Shown: positions 49,075-63,300, counted from the stretch's first letter. The stretch is 64,000 nucleotides of DNA from Smittia aterrima (GCA_033063855.1 CP093830.1:744854-808853), one strand, 5' to 3'. The notes: generated from the sequence alone by a model not told the origin. Made by a program: numbers and translations.

Positions 49075-51862
49075 ATGAGTGAAGAGCGGCTCTCTAGTAA
49101 CAAACTAGATATCGAAGGTGCTCAACGTTTGAGTGGAGGCGAGGAAAAGTTTAAAGAAACTTACAAGCAAATTTCTGAAGACATTAGTTTATCCCACGGT
49201 AAGTTTGAATCACTCTCTATCAACTGACAGGAAGCTTATCTCTGTTTTGACTTAGTCAGCATACAAAAAATGTTTCAAAAGCCACAAAAAATCGAAAACC
49301 TAAAACTTGCTTCAAAATGTCGTCTCATCAAAAAAAAAATTCTTTCGCTCTTAGTGCTTGCGAAAAAATATTTTCTGATGCAATGACCAAAGAAAAATTC
49401 TCATGTGCTCAACACGTTTTTGGATAAATCTTGAAACATAATTTCAAGGATCTCTCCTTTTTGAGTAATTCCTGAGTTCGCTCATTTATTGAAATCGCGA
49501 AAAATTTCACACATTTTCTTATTTTCATTCATGCGCGACGATAAATTGTAAAAAGAAAAACTAGGTAAAACGCGTGAAGATAACCACTTCTGACCACTGA
49601 AAATTCATTCATTCGTCGTCATATTTAAATTAAAATTTTATCTTCAACTTCTGTAAAAAAAATCTCGATCAATTTAAACTTGTTAAGCTCAATTTATTCA
49701 TTTTTGCAGTCTCTGGAGACACAGTTAAAAACTCGAACATGGTCAAGGAAAATGGAGATCACGTCGCTGATGGAGCCGACGAGAAGATGCTTGGCGATGA
49801 AAAGGAAACTCTCGCCTTGAAGAACGTAGAGGTCAAGTTCATTTCGGCCGATCCAAATCAGAACGGGGATGCGAAAATTGATATCGGAAGTGTGGAAAAA
49901 GTAAGTTTGCCAAATATTTGCTTTATTGATTGACAGATTCTTGTCAACGAGGTGTTAATTGACGTCGGCTATATATCAACGATAGCATCAGGTTTAGCTA
50001 TCCAGTTTTAATTTGAGTGCCTATTGAAGAGCTTGTTAGTCTCAAGTAGCAATGGTTTGTTCAATTCACATCACAAATTTCTTTTCTTACTCATTCAAAT
50101 CTCTTATCTCTCTCTGTTCTTAAAATATCTCAAATCTTATTTCCTCTTATCTTAGACGTTCACTGGCATGACAAAGGAGGAGTTGATGAAATATGCTAAT
50201 GATCCGTTTTGGGTCAGATTACGTTGGGTACTCTTCATCTTGTTTTGGGGTCTCTGGATTGCGATGTTGGCTGGAGCTATTGCGATTATCGTGTTCGCTC
50301 CGAAGTGCGCAGCACCAACTCCTCTCGTCTGGTGGAAGAAAGGACCGTTGATCACAATTGATGGAAATGAAGATTCAGTAAAGATTCAGGAATTCAAAGA
50401 CTTTAAGGCGCAAGGAGTTGTTTACGAGTTGTCTGGTGATGAAACGTACTTTGTCGATACCCCGTTGGTTGAAAGCAAAATTCGGAAGCTCGTAGATGAG
50501 TACAAGTAAGTCAACAACTGGCCTTAAAAAAATTTGACGCCTTTAATTGATTATACAAATAATTTTCAGAACAAAAGATATCCATCTTGTTTTGGACTTG
50601 ACTGCCAACTATGTGACACGTAACGACAAACTTTTCGTTGAAGCAGCTGCTGGCGATGCCGAAGCTCTGTCTGCCTTCGTCACAACTGATAGAGATAATG
50701 GATGGAAGAAAGCTGTTGGAAGTGGATCAGCTTGGAAGCAAGAAGGAAAAATTTTCTTCTTGAGTCAATTCGGAGAAAACATTGATCTTCAAATGACAAG
50801 TCCGTTGGCTCAGAGCAAACTCATTGGCGTATTAACACATCTCGCAACCCTTGGTGTTAAAGGATTCCGATTGAACAACGCCAAGCATTTCATCGTTAGC
50901 TCTGACTTGAGCAGTGAATTGCCTAATTTCAACCATCACGGTAGCGGCTTAGACGAGTACGATTTCTATACTCATGGCAAATCTGTTTACCAAAATGGAT
51001 TAGGAGATCTCATTCATAACTTCACAAATGCAGTGCACAATGCAACTGAAGGCGACGGCTTTTTGACGATCCATGACGACTCTGCAGCTCGAGCTGAAGT
51101 TTTTGTTTCTCGAAATTCAAAGATCTTTGGATTCGAGTTGCCACGATTTGTTTTCATCAACAAGTTCTTGCAATCATCAAATGCTGATGTACCTCGACGT
51201 CTCTATTCTGGCTTTGAAAGTCTCAAAGGAACTGTCGATATGATCTCTTTGTGGATGCAACTTCCATATTCGCCGGATAATTTCAAGAACTTGGATGCGA
51301 GTGCCTACAATATGTTCGTTTCTCTGCTGCCAGGAGTTCAATTAGTTCCATTGGAAGCTTTGAATTATGATCAAAACAAAACCGCTCTTACCAAGAAACT
51401 TGAAGAAGCTCGTGAAGGTCCAGTATTCCAGCATGGAAGCTTTGAATATATGTTAAGTCATAACGATACCGCGTTTGCTTACACAAGGTGAGTTTCAACG
51501 TTTGTTCTAGTCGCACTTTTCTAACTTTACTAACAAACCATCTGCTCATTTCTAATCGCTAACAATACTTATAGACGGTGAGAGTTTTCTTAATATTCGA
51601 CATCATAATTGAATTAACTAACGATCAATTTTTTCTTATTCCGAACAGAGTTAAATCTGGAATTCCTGGAATGTTCATCGCTCTCAATCCTTCTGATGTT
51701 GATATTACTGCCAACTTCACCAGCGAAACAATCGGCTCTGAATTGTCTGTATTGATGCTCAGCGATGGTTTCAAGGATAATCAATTGAGAGGAAAAGTCT
51801 CAAGTGCTAGCGTTCCGTTGTCGAAACGCTCAGTCGCGATCTTTACTTTCGTACCGAAGTAA
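49075..51862 (+). CDS. CD98hc: CD98 heavy chain (4F2hc/SLC3A2-type) amino-acid transporter subunit
   Basis: Exons 49075-49198, 49710-49900, 50156-50505, 50570-51487 and 51649-51862 give about 598 residues. A long acidic cytosolic N-terminus precedes MTKEELMKYANDPFWVRLRW, the conserved pre-membrane segment, one transmembrane span (about residues 128-152), and APKCAAP, where Cys156 corresponds to the cysteine that bonds the light-chain transporter. The ectodomain is an alpha-amylase-like barrel (WWKKGPLITIDGN, IHLVLDLTANYV, GVKGFRLNNAKHF) whose glycosidase acids are not conserved, as expected for a chaperone-type heavy chain. It escorts LAT-type transporters to the plasma membrane (family knowledge). 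The final intron (51488-51648) contains an additional acceptor/donor pair three bases apart; see findings. Confidence 0.95.
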
Positions 51863-51948
51863 ATTCTCGAATCTCTGCATTATTCCCACGTTATTCAAGA
51901 CAATATTTAGGGTTTTGGCATATTAAGTCTTTCCCTACATTAATCAAT

Positions 51949-51954
51949 AATAAA
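51949..51954 (+). terminator. poly(A) signal AATAAA for CD98hc
   Basis: AATAAA about 87 bases after the CD98hc stop. Confidence 0.5.
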
Positions 51955-52147
51955 TATTACAGCAGCAAAACTTTTGTTTTCGTCAATATTTTTGCTTTCA
52001 GTTCAAACGTTTGTTTATCATATGAAAAGACATCGAGTAATGTGAACAAAATTTATTGAATGAGATTTATTATTAAACTGAAACAATCGAACGAACGAGA
52101 ATCAATAAGAGAACTTAATTATTATGATGACGAATACACGATCTTGC

Positions 52148-54414
52148 TCAATCGTCATCTTCCTCTTCACTTTCTTCGGGAGTCTTTGATTTCTTCGCCT
52201 AAAAAAATAATCAAAAATATATTTTCAGACTCAAAAAGAGAAATTTTTTATCAAACCTTTTTCTTTTTGCCTCCTCCGCCGTCGCTGCTCGATTCATCAT
52301 CAGAGATGTATTCTTTACTCTTGAAGCCAGCTCCCGAGCCTGTAGTTTTAACAGGCGATATTTTGCTGCTGCTGCTGCTTTCTTTTTCTTTCTTGCGTTT
52401 CTCGCCACCAGCTCGACCTCCTGAAGCTTTGTATTCTTCCATCTCTTTCGTGTAACGTTCCTTATCCTTTCCAGCCTTTTCTTCCCACTTCGTTTTATCT
52501 TTAAGAACGCTCCACATTTCTCCAGCTTTTTTTGCGATGTCTGTGATTTTGATTCCGGGATTGTCTTTCTTTATCTGTTCACGAGTATCATTCAGCCAAA
52601 GCATGAAAGCAGTTGTAGCTCGTTTCGGTGCATTCTCGTCTCGATCTTTCTTTGTTTTCTTTGAAGTTTTCTTAGGAGTTGCAGAAGACGACTTTTTCTC
52701 TTTGTGCTTTTCTTTCTTTTCTTTTTTCTTTCGCTTAGCGCTGTCATCTGAGCCAGCATCGGAATCGCTCGAGCTTACGTTGCTGTCAAATTCTTCAGCA
52801 ACATCTGATTCTTGAACATTTGGGTTGAAATCTTCATCAGTAGATTCTTCATCACTTCCAGATTCATCTGAGTCACGTTCTTCTGCTTCAGCCTTAACTC
52901 GAGCCAAATATGCGTCGGGTTCTTCTTTGTCTGAGTCTCCGAAGTCATCAGCGTAATTCGAAGTCATCTTTCCGCTGTTCTTGACAGTAAGTTTCTTTGA
53001 CACGATGAAATCGTACAGCTTGGCGTATTCCTCTTTCTCAATACTGCTGAAAGTATGATTGGTTCCTGACTTAAGCTCAACTTCGAAATCAAAACTTTTT
53101 GTTGAACCGCCACCTCGAGCAAAGTTTACACAAGAAATCTCCTCGAAGCGAATGTGCATTGGGGGCTTGTGTACATAAATGAACCCGCGTTCCAATGGAT
53201 ACAAATAACCAGCAGCAGCTTTGAAGGAACATCCAACAGCAGGAGTTCCAGAATGTCCAAGGAACGTCCCAGGTCCTGTGAGCTTGCGATTAATGATGAC
53301 TTTCATGATCTTTCCCAAAACTTCATAAACTGGTCCAGAGAGTTCTTTCGTAAGCTTATCGTCGTACTTATCTTTGAGTTCCTTTTCGGTAAACGGCAAA
53401 TCAATGCTTGTTTCTTCTTCCATGCCGAACAAGAGAACCAGGAAGTGATAGCGAGTCTGACCTTGTTTAATTGGTGGATCCAGTGACACCACAAAGAACA
53501 TTTGCCTATTATCTTTGTGCGGTAGAAGGAAAAGACGCAGCACAGTTGACAGTGGAATCTTGTAATCAAACGTTTTACCATGAAGCTGGAAGAATGATTG
53601 GAATACTTTGATGTCGTAGCGACCACTAAAAAATTGAAAAAGTTAGAAATGTAATGTAAAAAAGGTTTTAATTCTACAAACCGAGGAGTAAGACATTGAA
53701 TCTCTCGGAAAATGGCAATGGCATCACCAGAGAGAGACAAAACAGAAGCTTTGTTGATAACGTTTTGATAAAAAGTATCGACTGGATCGATCTCGTTTGA
53801 TTCTGTTGTTGGAATGTGATAACGCATCTCCATTAAGCTCACAGGTGAGTCATCATTCTGATGAAACTCCAAAGTGATTTCATTCTTTCCTGTGTTGCAT
53901 TGAGAAACGTTTGAGAGAGGAATTTCAAAGGAAGTCTTTTCGCCGATATTGAAACTCAAGACATCTCCTTTGAAGTTAACGTTTCCCCAATTCCAGCCAC
54001 GCATCGACAACTCTTTCTCCAACATGTCGAGACTGTAGTTTTTCTTGAAGAACTCTGCAATCTTCTTTTCATCATCTTTAAAGCCAATGAAACGGTGAAG
54101 CGATCCATTTTTCAAAAACAGTCGGAGACCGAAATGTCCAACAAACTTTTGATAGTTGACGCAATCGATGTCGTCAGCACTGATTTGTTCAACTTTTCCA
54201 GTCTTCTCTGACTTCCAAATGATCGCATCATTTGCAAGCTTAAGTTTTCCCGGAGCCTACAAATTGAAAATTTGGAAGAAATTATAAAAAGTTTGGAAAG
54301 CCGCATTGTTTGATTTTTGCAAAATATGGCGAAACCTTTAAAAGTGAACTTTCTGTAACTTACCAGGAAGCCGCGATGCTCCGATGAAATAGAATTAAAC
54401 TCAAGGAAGTCCAT
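52148..54414 (-). CDS. Ssrp: FACT complex subunit SSRP1
   Basis: Exons 54414-54364, 54256-53682, 53625-52257 and 52198-52148 give about 681 residues, similar to animal SSRP1. The start MDFLEFNSISSEHRGFL leads into the N-terminal PH-like dimerisation region (LRLFLKNGSLHRFIGF), then the SSRP central tandem-PH region (GRYDIKVFQSFFQLHGKTFDYKIP and LSGPVYEVLGKIMKVIINRK). An acidic domain covers about 430-505 (ESGSDEESTDEDFN), then a basic Lys-rich stretch and one HMG box at about 540-610 (NAPKRATTAFMLWLNDTREQ). The tail is Ser/Gly/Lys-rich and ends in an acidic 16-residue exon (EESEEDDD). With Spt16 it forms FACT, which reorganises nucleosomes during transcription and replication. The last two introns are 56-58 bases. 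Confidence 0.97.
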
Positions 54415-55954
54415 CAGCCGCTTTCTTTCTTAAATATTCACGAAATACTGCGTCGCAAACGAAGTTTTTTTGTTACTGAAGTTTCGTAGCTGCTGAAGGG
54501 TTTTAGAGGAAAAATTATTCAAAACAGATTTTACGGTTAAAGAGCCTGTTCATGAAAATTCTGCTTGCTAATTTCCTAAGAATGTATGAAGTCAATTCGC
54601 CGTCCATGCACAAAGAACTTGAGTTTGAACTTTTAATAGCAATGAGAATTTGCCAGAAAAATATGATATCTCTTAAAAAAGAAATTTTGATTAGTTAAAC
54701 CAGAAGAAGTTATAAAAAATATTTATAAATATTTCATTTTTTTATTGACTTCGACACTGCGCATAGTTTCAAACCCTTCATAAGTTGTCGAAAAATTCTC
54801 CAGCTTTAAACTAAAAGGATAGAAAAAGCAATTTCGCTTAGGAAAATAAAGAAATCGACCATAACAGTAGATCAAACAATTGTACTATATCAAAACGAAA
54901 CCAACGTAAGTTAAGGAAGTGCAGAAATTGGATTGGAAAAGGAAATTATTTCAGTAGAATTTTCTCGACTGACCTTTGTGATTTTTATCGAGTCGTGTCC
55001 ACTATCGAAAGCCTACCACTTCAATGCTAACTTGATTTGCTTGCGACTGTGCAAGTCTCGTGAAGTCTTTTGAGGCCATTTCAATTAAGAGAATTTTACA
55101 TCATCGACGTTTCGGTGACTCCGTCACTCGTCATTTTCTACATTGCTCGCGTGCAATTTTTGTGGAGAAAAAAGAAGAAAGAAAGGTCACATGTCTTCCG
55201 GAGTGAGCCTTCATACGATTTCATGAAAACACCACACAAAAATGTTTTTCATCTCGCTCAAGTGTATGTAAAATGCGAGTGAGCGAGCAAACGAGTGATC
55301 TAAAAATAATGTCAATAAATGAAACACATCCGAGTGGAATCTAGCAGTAGGAGCTTCACTTTAAAATATTGTAGTGTATTCATTTTATTTGCTCATTGTA
55401 TTTCGAAAGGCATATTATTTAAATCCTAAATCATCCAGTGTATCGACGCAATTAAAGATCAAACATTCACTTTTGCAATTAAAAATCGCGGATAAGTGTG
55501 AAATATTTTTCTGCAACTCGCAAAAACTTTATTGGACACAATTGGTATAAAATACGATGAATAACTTCAATTCAAATGTTAGTAAGCAATTGTATAATCA
55601 AGAGAGAGTCAACTTTTAAAGTTTTGCCTTGGCCTTTGAACTCTGAAATGATTTTTCAAAAGAAATTTCAATTTAAAGAAAGACTCGTTATCAGAAATAA
55701 TTGTTACTTATTGAGAAAGTTGAAATACTTTCAAGGGCCAAACAGTCATCGTCTTTACTTAAAGTTTCGCCATCGTACGAAACTTTCCGCGTAAATAATT
55801 TCACCCTGAAGCCGTCCGCAGCTTCATCGACTATTTTTGGATCAACAAATTCTCCTTTCACGGTGTGTGACTTGTTTTTTTCAAAACTCTGTATGTTTTC
55901 TGTTTTTAGACCGTAATAACAGTTGGAGAGGAAATCATAAAGTCATACGATAAG
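54415..55954. other. divergent spacer between Ssrp and swm
   Basis: 1.5 kb without a supported coding exon. A splice acceptor (ttttttag-type, ending at 55909) lies 45 bases before the swm start, so swm probably has an upstream non-coding leader exon within or near this stretch. Confidence 0.45.
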
Positions 55955-58855
55955 ATGCACATAGAGAATCCAGACGCTTTGAGACTTTGGCTGGAGCCAG
56001 TTTTGGATCCATTGTAAGTATATCAAAATTTTCACACTTAGCAAGTCGCTAATTTAATAATTATAATTTAACAGATGTGACGCTGAGAAAACAGCTTTAG
56101 CCAAATATGTTTTGGCACTTTTGAAAAAGGATAAACCTAGACCTGAACTGGAAGCATGTATGGCGGAGCAGCTTGACGTTTTTCTCGGAGACAAGACGAA
56201 ACCTTTCCTAGAAAAACTTTTCACTGCAATGAGAACTCTCGAGTACATGCACATTGACAGCCGTCCATCAGAATCTGCGATAGTCCCGCCACGTGAATCT
56301 ACTCCACCGCTAAGTCAAGCAAGCGCATCGACTAGCGCGAGAAGGAAAATTGGAGAACCTGCTGACAATGGAACATTGGAGAAGGCAACATCATCAACAG
56401 CGGCTTCTAAAAAAGTTTTAGTGTCTCCACCAAGCAAGAGCAAAAGTCAAGAACCGCATACGAAGTCGCTTTCCGAAGCTCGTGACACCCGTCGCAGAAG
56501 AATATCCAACCGCAGCAAATCACGATCGCGATCAAAATCTCGTTCCAGATCAAAGTCAGCCGATAGAATGGAAAGGATTCGTCGTTCAAGATCCAGAGAC
56601 CGCCGTTTGGCTGAACACAATCGTGATAAGAATGCTCGACCTTATCGCAATGCTTCACCTCCGCGACGAAACGACCACAGACGTAATGATCGATCATCAC
56701 CTAAACCTTATCGAAGCAATACAGCTCGAACTGCTCGATCTCGAAGCGTATCTCCATCACCCGCTTACCGCAAGTCTCCGAATGCTCCACGATCAGAGGA
56801 ACAATTTGATAAGCAAAGCAAACGATGCCGCGATTTTGACGAGAAAGGTTATTGCATGCGTGGCGAGACGTGTCCTTGGGATCATGGTGTAGATCCAGTC
56901 GTTCTGGAAGATCTCAGCAGTCCTACAAACGCCATGATTCCTCCATCAATCAACATGCGCAACGGACAGATTCACAGCGAATATAATCCAGACAATCCTG
57001 ATCTTTGGACTCGAGGGCCCTCTGGATTTGGGCCACCTGGTAATAGAATGCATCTTCCTGTTCCTGCTCCAAGACCGCCATATTTTGGTTTCCGAGGTGT
57101 TCCTCCATTAGGTTTTTTACCTCCTGGTGTTGCTCCCTTGCCTCGTGAGCTGATTCCCGTTCCCGTGATGGATCCAAATCATCCCAGTGATATGCACATG
57201 AAGCGAAGATTTGAACCAGAGGATGGCGTTGCATTGCCAGAAACTAAAAGGAAAATGCCGATCAACAGTCGTCTTGGTCCGAGAATCAATCAAGGCGGAC
57301 AAGCTAATTCTGCTCAGAATTGCTCATTAGAGTTACGTAAAATTCCACGCGGACTTAACGCTATTTCACATTTGAACGATCATTTCTCTAAGTTTGGGAA
57401 AATCACAAATATTCAAATTGCATACGAAGGCGATCCAGAAGCAGCAATCGTCACTTTTAACGCCCACGCTGAGGCCAACGTTGCTTATCGAAGCACTGAA
57501 GCCGTTTTAAATAATCGCTTCATTAAAGTTTTCTGGCATTCTGGTTCGGGAACTGGAGAAAATCAGTCAATGAACGGTCCAACTGGTTCATTGCCGAAAG
57601 TTTCTGAGCTCTCAGTTCGTCGCTTCCCTTATCAACAAACTCCTGGATCATCACAAGCAGTAACACCAACTTCATCTCTATCAAGTGCGGCTGATAGTAC
57701 AAGCACTCCACAAGCGTCATCAACAGCTGGCAGTAATCAGGAGACTCCTTCAACAAGCAGTGGAGCTATCGCTCCGAAAGGGTCAACGACTTACATCAAT
57801 GCTGCATCTCCTGCCGCTCAACAAGCTCAGCAACGCTTAGAAACAGCTAAAACACAGCGCGCTAAGAATGAGATGATTCATAAGAAACAGAAGGAACGAC
57901 AGAAAACAGCTGATGACATCTCTCAACTAATCTATCACAAGAACCTAGAAATGGTGCAGAAACTCATCGTACAAATGAAGCAACTTTGTGAAAAACTTGA
58001 GAGGACAGATCCACTCGATCCAAACCGACCAGAACTGGTTGCCACCATCAACGCTATTCAAACGACTATTGACAAGCAAAAAGCAGAGCTTGCAATTGTA
58101 TCGTCTCAGATTGCTGCCAAGGGTCAAGCAACAGCACCACAACGTAAGACGAAAGAACAACAACAGAAGGAGTTGTTGGATGTGGAGCTTGAGCTTATTA
58201 GCAAAGAGCAGCACGGAGATGACGACACTTACGCTATCAAGAAGAGATACATCGAATTGCAAAAGTCTTTGAATCGACCACATTTTCCTGGAATTGGCGG
58301 GCCTCGTCCTCCAGTCGTTCGGCCACAAATTGCAAGATATGGATCGGCCACCAGTGTCGATCGTCGTCCCACAACAATCCAAATTACTGGATTTTCATCT
58401 GAGGACAGCGACGCAGTTCTAGGGCATTTCAAGGTATGTGAGCACGATTTTATTTTCTCATAAATATTCCACAATGTATTTTTAGCATTTCGGTGAGATA
58501 ACAAAGAACGTTTTGGATGAGGCTGTGCCATGCTTTGTGTTGTCATACACAACACGTATAAATGCCGAGCAAGCATATTCTCGTGGTCGGCAGTTCAAAG
58601 ATAAGGCGTTGAATGTAAGTTTACGATTATTTTTCAAAGGCTTCGTTTACTTACATAATTTTTCAGATCGCTTGGTTTAATCCGGTGGTAACTGAAAGCA
58701 AAGTTCAACCGAAAGCTGATGCGTCAGGCAGTGACAAAACTGAGGAGGCTGCTGAGGGATCTACTGATGAAAAGATGGAAGTGAAGAAAGAAGGATCGGA
58801 CGATGAAGACGTTGAAGAGGAGCGTTCTTGGCGACGTGGCTACAGTGACGAGTGA
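55955..58855 (+). CDS. swm: RBM26/RBM27-type RNA-binding protein, second mitotic wave missing
   Basis: Exons 55955-56013, 56075-58433, 58486-58614 and 58667-58855 give about 911 residues. The N-terminus (MHIENPDALRLWLEPVLDPL, then CDAEKTALAKYVLALLKKDK) is the PWI-like fold shared with RBM26/27. An Arg/Ser-rich region covers about 115-215. One CCCH zinc finger sits near residues 271-291 (CRDFDEKGYCMRGETCPWDHG, C-x8-C-x5-C-x3-H). A Pro/Gly-rich linker precedes an RRM at about 435-510 (LELRKIPRGLNAISHLNDHF, with AVLNNRFIKVFWH). A coiled-coil Gln/Glu-rich segment (about 610-750) leads to a second RRM-like domain at about 785-855. The family works in nuclear RNA surveillance and poly(A)+ RNA export (family knowledge). 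The chosen ATG opens the conserved domain; frame is open further 5' to the acceptor without an ATG. Confidence 0.94.
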
Positions 58856-60204
58856 AATTTTTAAAGTTTCTTTCGCTTAGTTTTCAACCTATTGAAATAT
58901 AAATTTAATTTATCCGAACATTTCAAAGTCGGAAATCTTTTTAAACTCACTATGTTTATGAATTCAAAAGCTGCTTAATTGTACCTCTTTCATTTCTTAA
59001 ATAATTTAAATTTCTTTTTTTTTCTGTTTAATTTCAAATCTTTTAAAAGCATTTAAAGCTTTTTTCAAAATTAAAACATAATGAACTACAAATGAAGTGA
59101 ATGTACATTTGTTGTAACTTGGACAATGATGTTATTGGAATTTAGTTCATAAGGAAGAGAAGCCTCACAATCGTGATGGCGATGAAAAAATAAGATCAAG
59201 AAAAAAAAAATACGAAAATGCAAAAAACTAAACTGCATAAAAAAAGGTTTCGGTCAAATGAAAATTCACGCGAACGTAAAAAAAAGGAAACAACAAGTCG
59301 TTTCAAGATTCAATACCAAAAAAATAAAGATGCAAAGTTTTGAAAACATTTTCCTCTTCGCGAGATGAAACACAATTTTAAACATTAAAAAATCTGTCTT
59401 TGAAGTTTGGGAAAAGGGATTTTTATTACAGGAAATCTAACTCGTCACGTCTCATTAAGCTGATCAAACGTAAGCTGATTTTGTTTCAAAACCTGTTGCA
59501 AAATCATGACCAAATCTAATCCTAAAAAGAATTTTACATGAAAATCAACATACAATGCTCACGACTGGCGTCGTCATCATCCCCCGGAAAGATTCCATCG
59601 TGAGGAATTCAGACTTTAAATATATTTTAATTCACTTTAGTCATCATCACACGCGGTACGCAAAACATCGCGAAGGCATTAACTCTGTTGGAGGAAAAAA
59701 GTGCGGATCACGATCTCGGGACCAACTTCAAGTTAAAATATGAGACGACCTTGATGTAATCTGGTCTACTTACTTAGTTTCAGTTCTCACCAAAAGATAT
59801 TCTAGACACGAGTCGGCTTTGCAGAGGTTGTGCAAAAAACAAAGCTTTCATAAGTTACGTTGACTTTTTTTTCTAACAAGAAGTCGAGTCAAATTATCTT
59901 AATTTAATTTGCGTAATGAATGAACCCCATTCAGTTTTGTTTTTAATAATTAATATCGATCAGATCATCGTCTGAGTGAAACTGATCGCAAATTGACACT
60001 GATTCCATCAAAACGACCCAGAGACGCGTCGTCAAGCTTCAAATTACGCTAGAATCAGCAACGAGCTGCTGTCGTTTGTTCTGTGTTGGTGCCTCAGATC
60101 TTGTTTCAATTTCAATATCAATTATAAATCTAACAAAGGCTTCGATCCCGAACACAACTCAATTTTATATAAATAGCTAATGCCGATGAGAATGTCAAGT
60201 CAAT
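58856..60204. other. non-coding region downstream of swm
   Basis: AT-rich with several A-runs around 59200-59330; contains the swm 3' UTR. No supported exon. It ends at the assembly gap. Confidence 0.55.
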
Positions 60205-60304
60205 NNNNNNNNNNNNNNNNNNNNNNNNNNNNNNNNNNNNNNNNNNNNNNNNNNNNNNNNNNNNNNNNNNNNNNNNNNNNNNNNNNNNNNNNNNNNNNNN
60301 NNNN
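60205..60304. other. assembly gap of exactly 100 N
   Basis: 100 unknown bases, the conventional placeholder for a join of unknown size. The sequence immediately after it is a second copy of 20784 onward. Confidence 1.
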
Positions 60305-63300
60305 GTCTTTCGATTTCATTTCATTTTATTTTCTAAACGCCACAGGGAGAAACTGCAGCTGAGTTGTAATTAGTTGTTATGCAGCTAAAAAAATTCTAGT
60401 TTCGTGCTTCGGCAGACTCGCCAAGATTTTCTCTTTGAACGCGAGTTTAGTAGGCCAAGTTCTTCAATTTCTTTTCGCTCACTTCACTTTCTTGCATTCG
60501 AGTTTAGCTGCTTGTTGAACGTCCAACAAGATGTGAACTCTGAGCATTTAACAAATTAGGTTGAGAGTTAACAACGCTGAAAATTTGCTTGCGAATTTAT
60601 TTATCCATTTTCAGTAGAGTTTCTCGTTATTTGATCCGGCCTACAGAACATTCCTCGCTGCGACTCGTTCTTTGTCAAGTCTCCACCCTGCTTGACAGCA
60701 GACTTTCTATAATTCTAGTTCGTTTCATTTCGCCCACTTATCAGCTGTGTCCCATTTCGCCCGCTGCTATTTGGTTTGTCTCCTTTTATTTTCTCAAGTC
60801 TCTAGTCGAGAACGAAGAAAGTTAGCGTTTTATCGACTTGTTCGCATTCTCGCTTGCTCTCGACATGACGGAAGTGCATGGAGAACGTGATCCGGTTAAT
60901 GCCTCGTTTATCACGGAAAGAGGAACGTCTAAGAAGACTACAGATGCTGAATAAATCAATTGGCTATCAAAAAAAGCTCAGTCTCGCACACTTTGTTTGT
61001 TTTTCTTTTCAATTTTACGAAAAATTGCAGAAAATCCGTTGACTGACAATAAAACAAACCAGAGGATTTCTCTTGCTACTTCACTTTGTGACATGTCGTG
61101 AACAATTGGGAAATCTTCGGTTCCCTCTCGAAAACGCAAATGTGGAGAAGGTGATGAGACACTTTCCATCAGAGGATGGAACTTTTGTTTCCAGCTAATG
61201 ATGTTTTTATGTAAATTTTATTTGCCGTGGGTATTTCCTTTCCGCTGTAATTATTCGTTTCCATTCTCATAGTCGAAATCAGAAAGATGATCGTTAGGCC
61301 AATTTGAAGAAGTTAAATTGGGTTTCAATTTAGAGCCGCTCACTTCGCCACGTGAAATTTTCGACGCTTTGTGTGAACCATCAAGACTTTTAATTCGTCC
61401 GTCATCTACAACTCCTCAGTTGCACAAATCATAAATGTCTGAAACATGAACTAATTGACAGCGAAGCTTTACTGATTGATTCCTAAAGAGTATAGTTTTC
61501 AATGAGATTCCCTTTCAACCACTTCGACACAGCGCGAGCATAAAATGATTTCCCTTTAATTGGGTTGTAACGCGAAAATGATTAAACGAGAAAGTAGCAG
61601 AAGCTTTAAACGCTTTAAAGAAAATTGAAAATCGCGCGTGGAAATTTAAATTCGACAGTTTTCAAATCAATTCGGTTTGAGGCGAATGAAAGTCGGAGGC
61701 TGAAGAGGAAAATTCAATAGCTCAGAATGGGAAGGCAAATTTCATTAAACCATCAATTAATTGCCTCACTTCCACTTCTCTTTCATCCCGCGAAGAGAAA
61801 AATCCGCCCAAGCACACAAAGCACGCTTTTCATTATTTTGACAACCGCTCGAAAGGAGGAAAATGCTTTCACTGAATCAGAAGAAAATCGAAGACGCAAG
61901 GAGGCGAGAGCGAAGAAATTAATTTTCTAGATTCGCATCGCTCAAAGTCTCAGCGTTTGATACAATAATAAAATATTAATTGTGATATGAAGGCAGCAAT
62001 CAAGCGATAACAATCAAGTTTCTTTCAACTCTTGATTCGAAGAAAATTATTTTTGTTCTCTTCTACTCCTCCAGCAAGCTAACCCATCATCATCAGACTT
62101 CTCTCTCGCTTCTGCTTTTCATAATCGCTTCTTTTTTTTTGTCTTAAACAGTTATAATTTCTACGGCCTAGAGTTTTATAATGCCACATTTCTAAAGTTG
62201 TTTTCATTACTCGCGCAGTTATTCTCTACCACAGCATCCACAAAGTGAATTGCATTAATCGACAACAATCATCCGTAACCCAATCAAACGAGTTGAAAAA
62301 TTGCGTATTGATGGTGCTAATTAATTTAACATCGTTACACGGACAGGATTGAGAGATTGTCGGAATGTAAATTAACAATTATAATATGGATCGATACGGA
62401 GAGACAGCGAGAAATACAAATGAATTGAGATAAGACTCGAATCATGCTCGATAATTAAAAGATCTAAACAAACTAGATGAATTCACAAGTTCATTCTGAG
62501 TAAACAGAAATAGTTTATCTCAGTATTGAAGCTGGATCGCGCGTGTGAGATTTTTGCGAAAGCACTTCGTGCCGAGAGTGTCTGTCTTCGAACAATCCGA
62601 TTCAAATGAGGCAAGTGATGAATGATAATAACCGTGAGCTTTTCTTTTTGCGCATTCTGCGCTTCATTCACCCGAAAAAAATATTGAAAAAAGAAGGAAA
62701 GTCAATGTTTGACTTCGAGAGCGCAAAGAATTCAAATTGAATTTATGTTAAATTAAACTTTCGTCAATGTGAGCTTGGGAAAAAACAAAAAAGAATGTTA
62801 CCAAATGATGACTGTTCACAAAAGGCAAGCACCAGTGAGCCGAAGAAAAGATCAAACAAAAATTCCAAGGCGAAATGTCGAAAAGTTACTTTTCTGCGCT
62901 CGATTTTGTTCCAAAGGTGTAAACTTGTTGAAAACAAAACAAAACGCCCGACAACAGAATCACAGAAACGGGCTAGAAGATGGCAGCAAACAGAAAAATG
63001 TGGCAACGAGGCTCTCGACTGATGTAGAAATTAAATTAGACGAGATATCGGGCAAGAAATAGAAAAGAAACTTTAGAAGACGGCGACCGCGAAGAAGAAG
63101 AAGAGAGAAGGAAAGAAGTTCAAGAGAATCTTGATAAGTCTAAATGCGAGAAATTGGATTTCAGAGCTACTGGTGGCGATTTCAAGTGGCGGGAGTCGTG
63201 ACTTAGAGATAGGAATTTTAATTAACACAAAACTGCTTCATCAAAATCATCGCGAGAAATATTGATTTCAATTCATGAATGACTGTTAATAGAAGTGGAT

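Noticed and set aside
53303..53682. Extension of the Ssrp frame past the exon end at 53682
   Set aside because: It continues only by reading through an intron in the wrong phase; splicing at 53682/53625 restores the known SSRP1 sequence.
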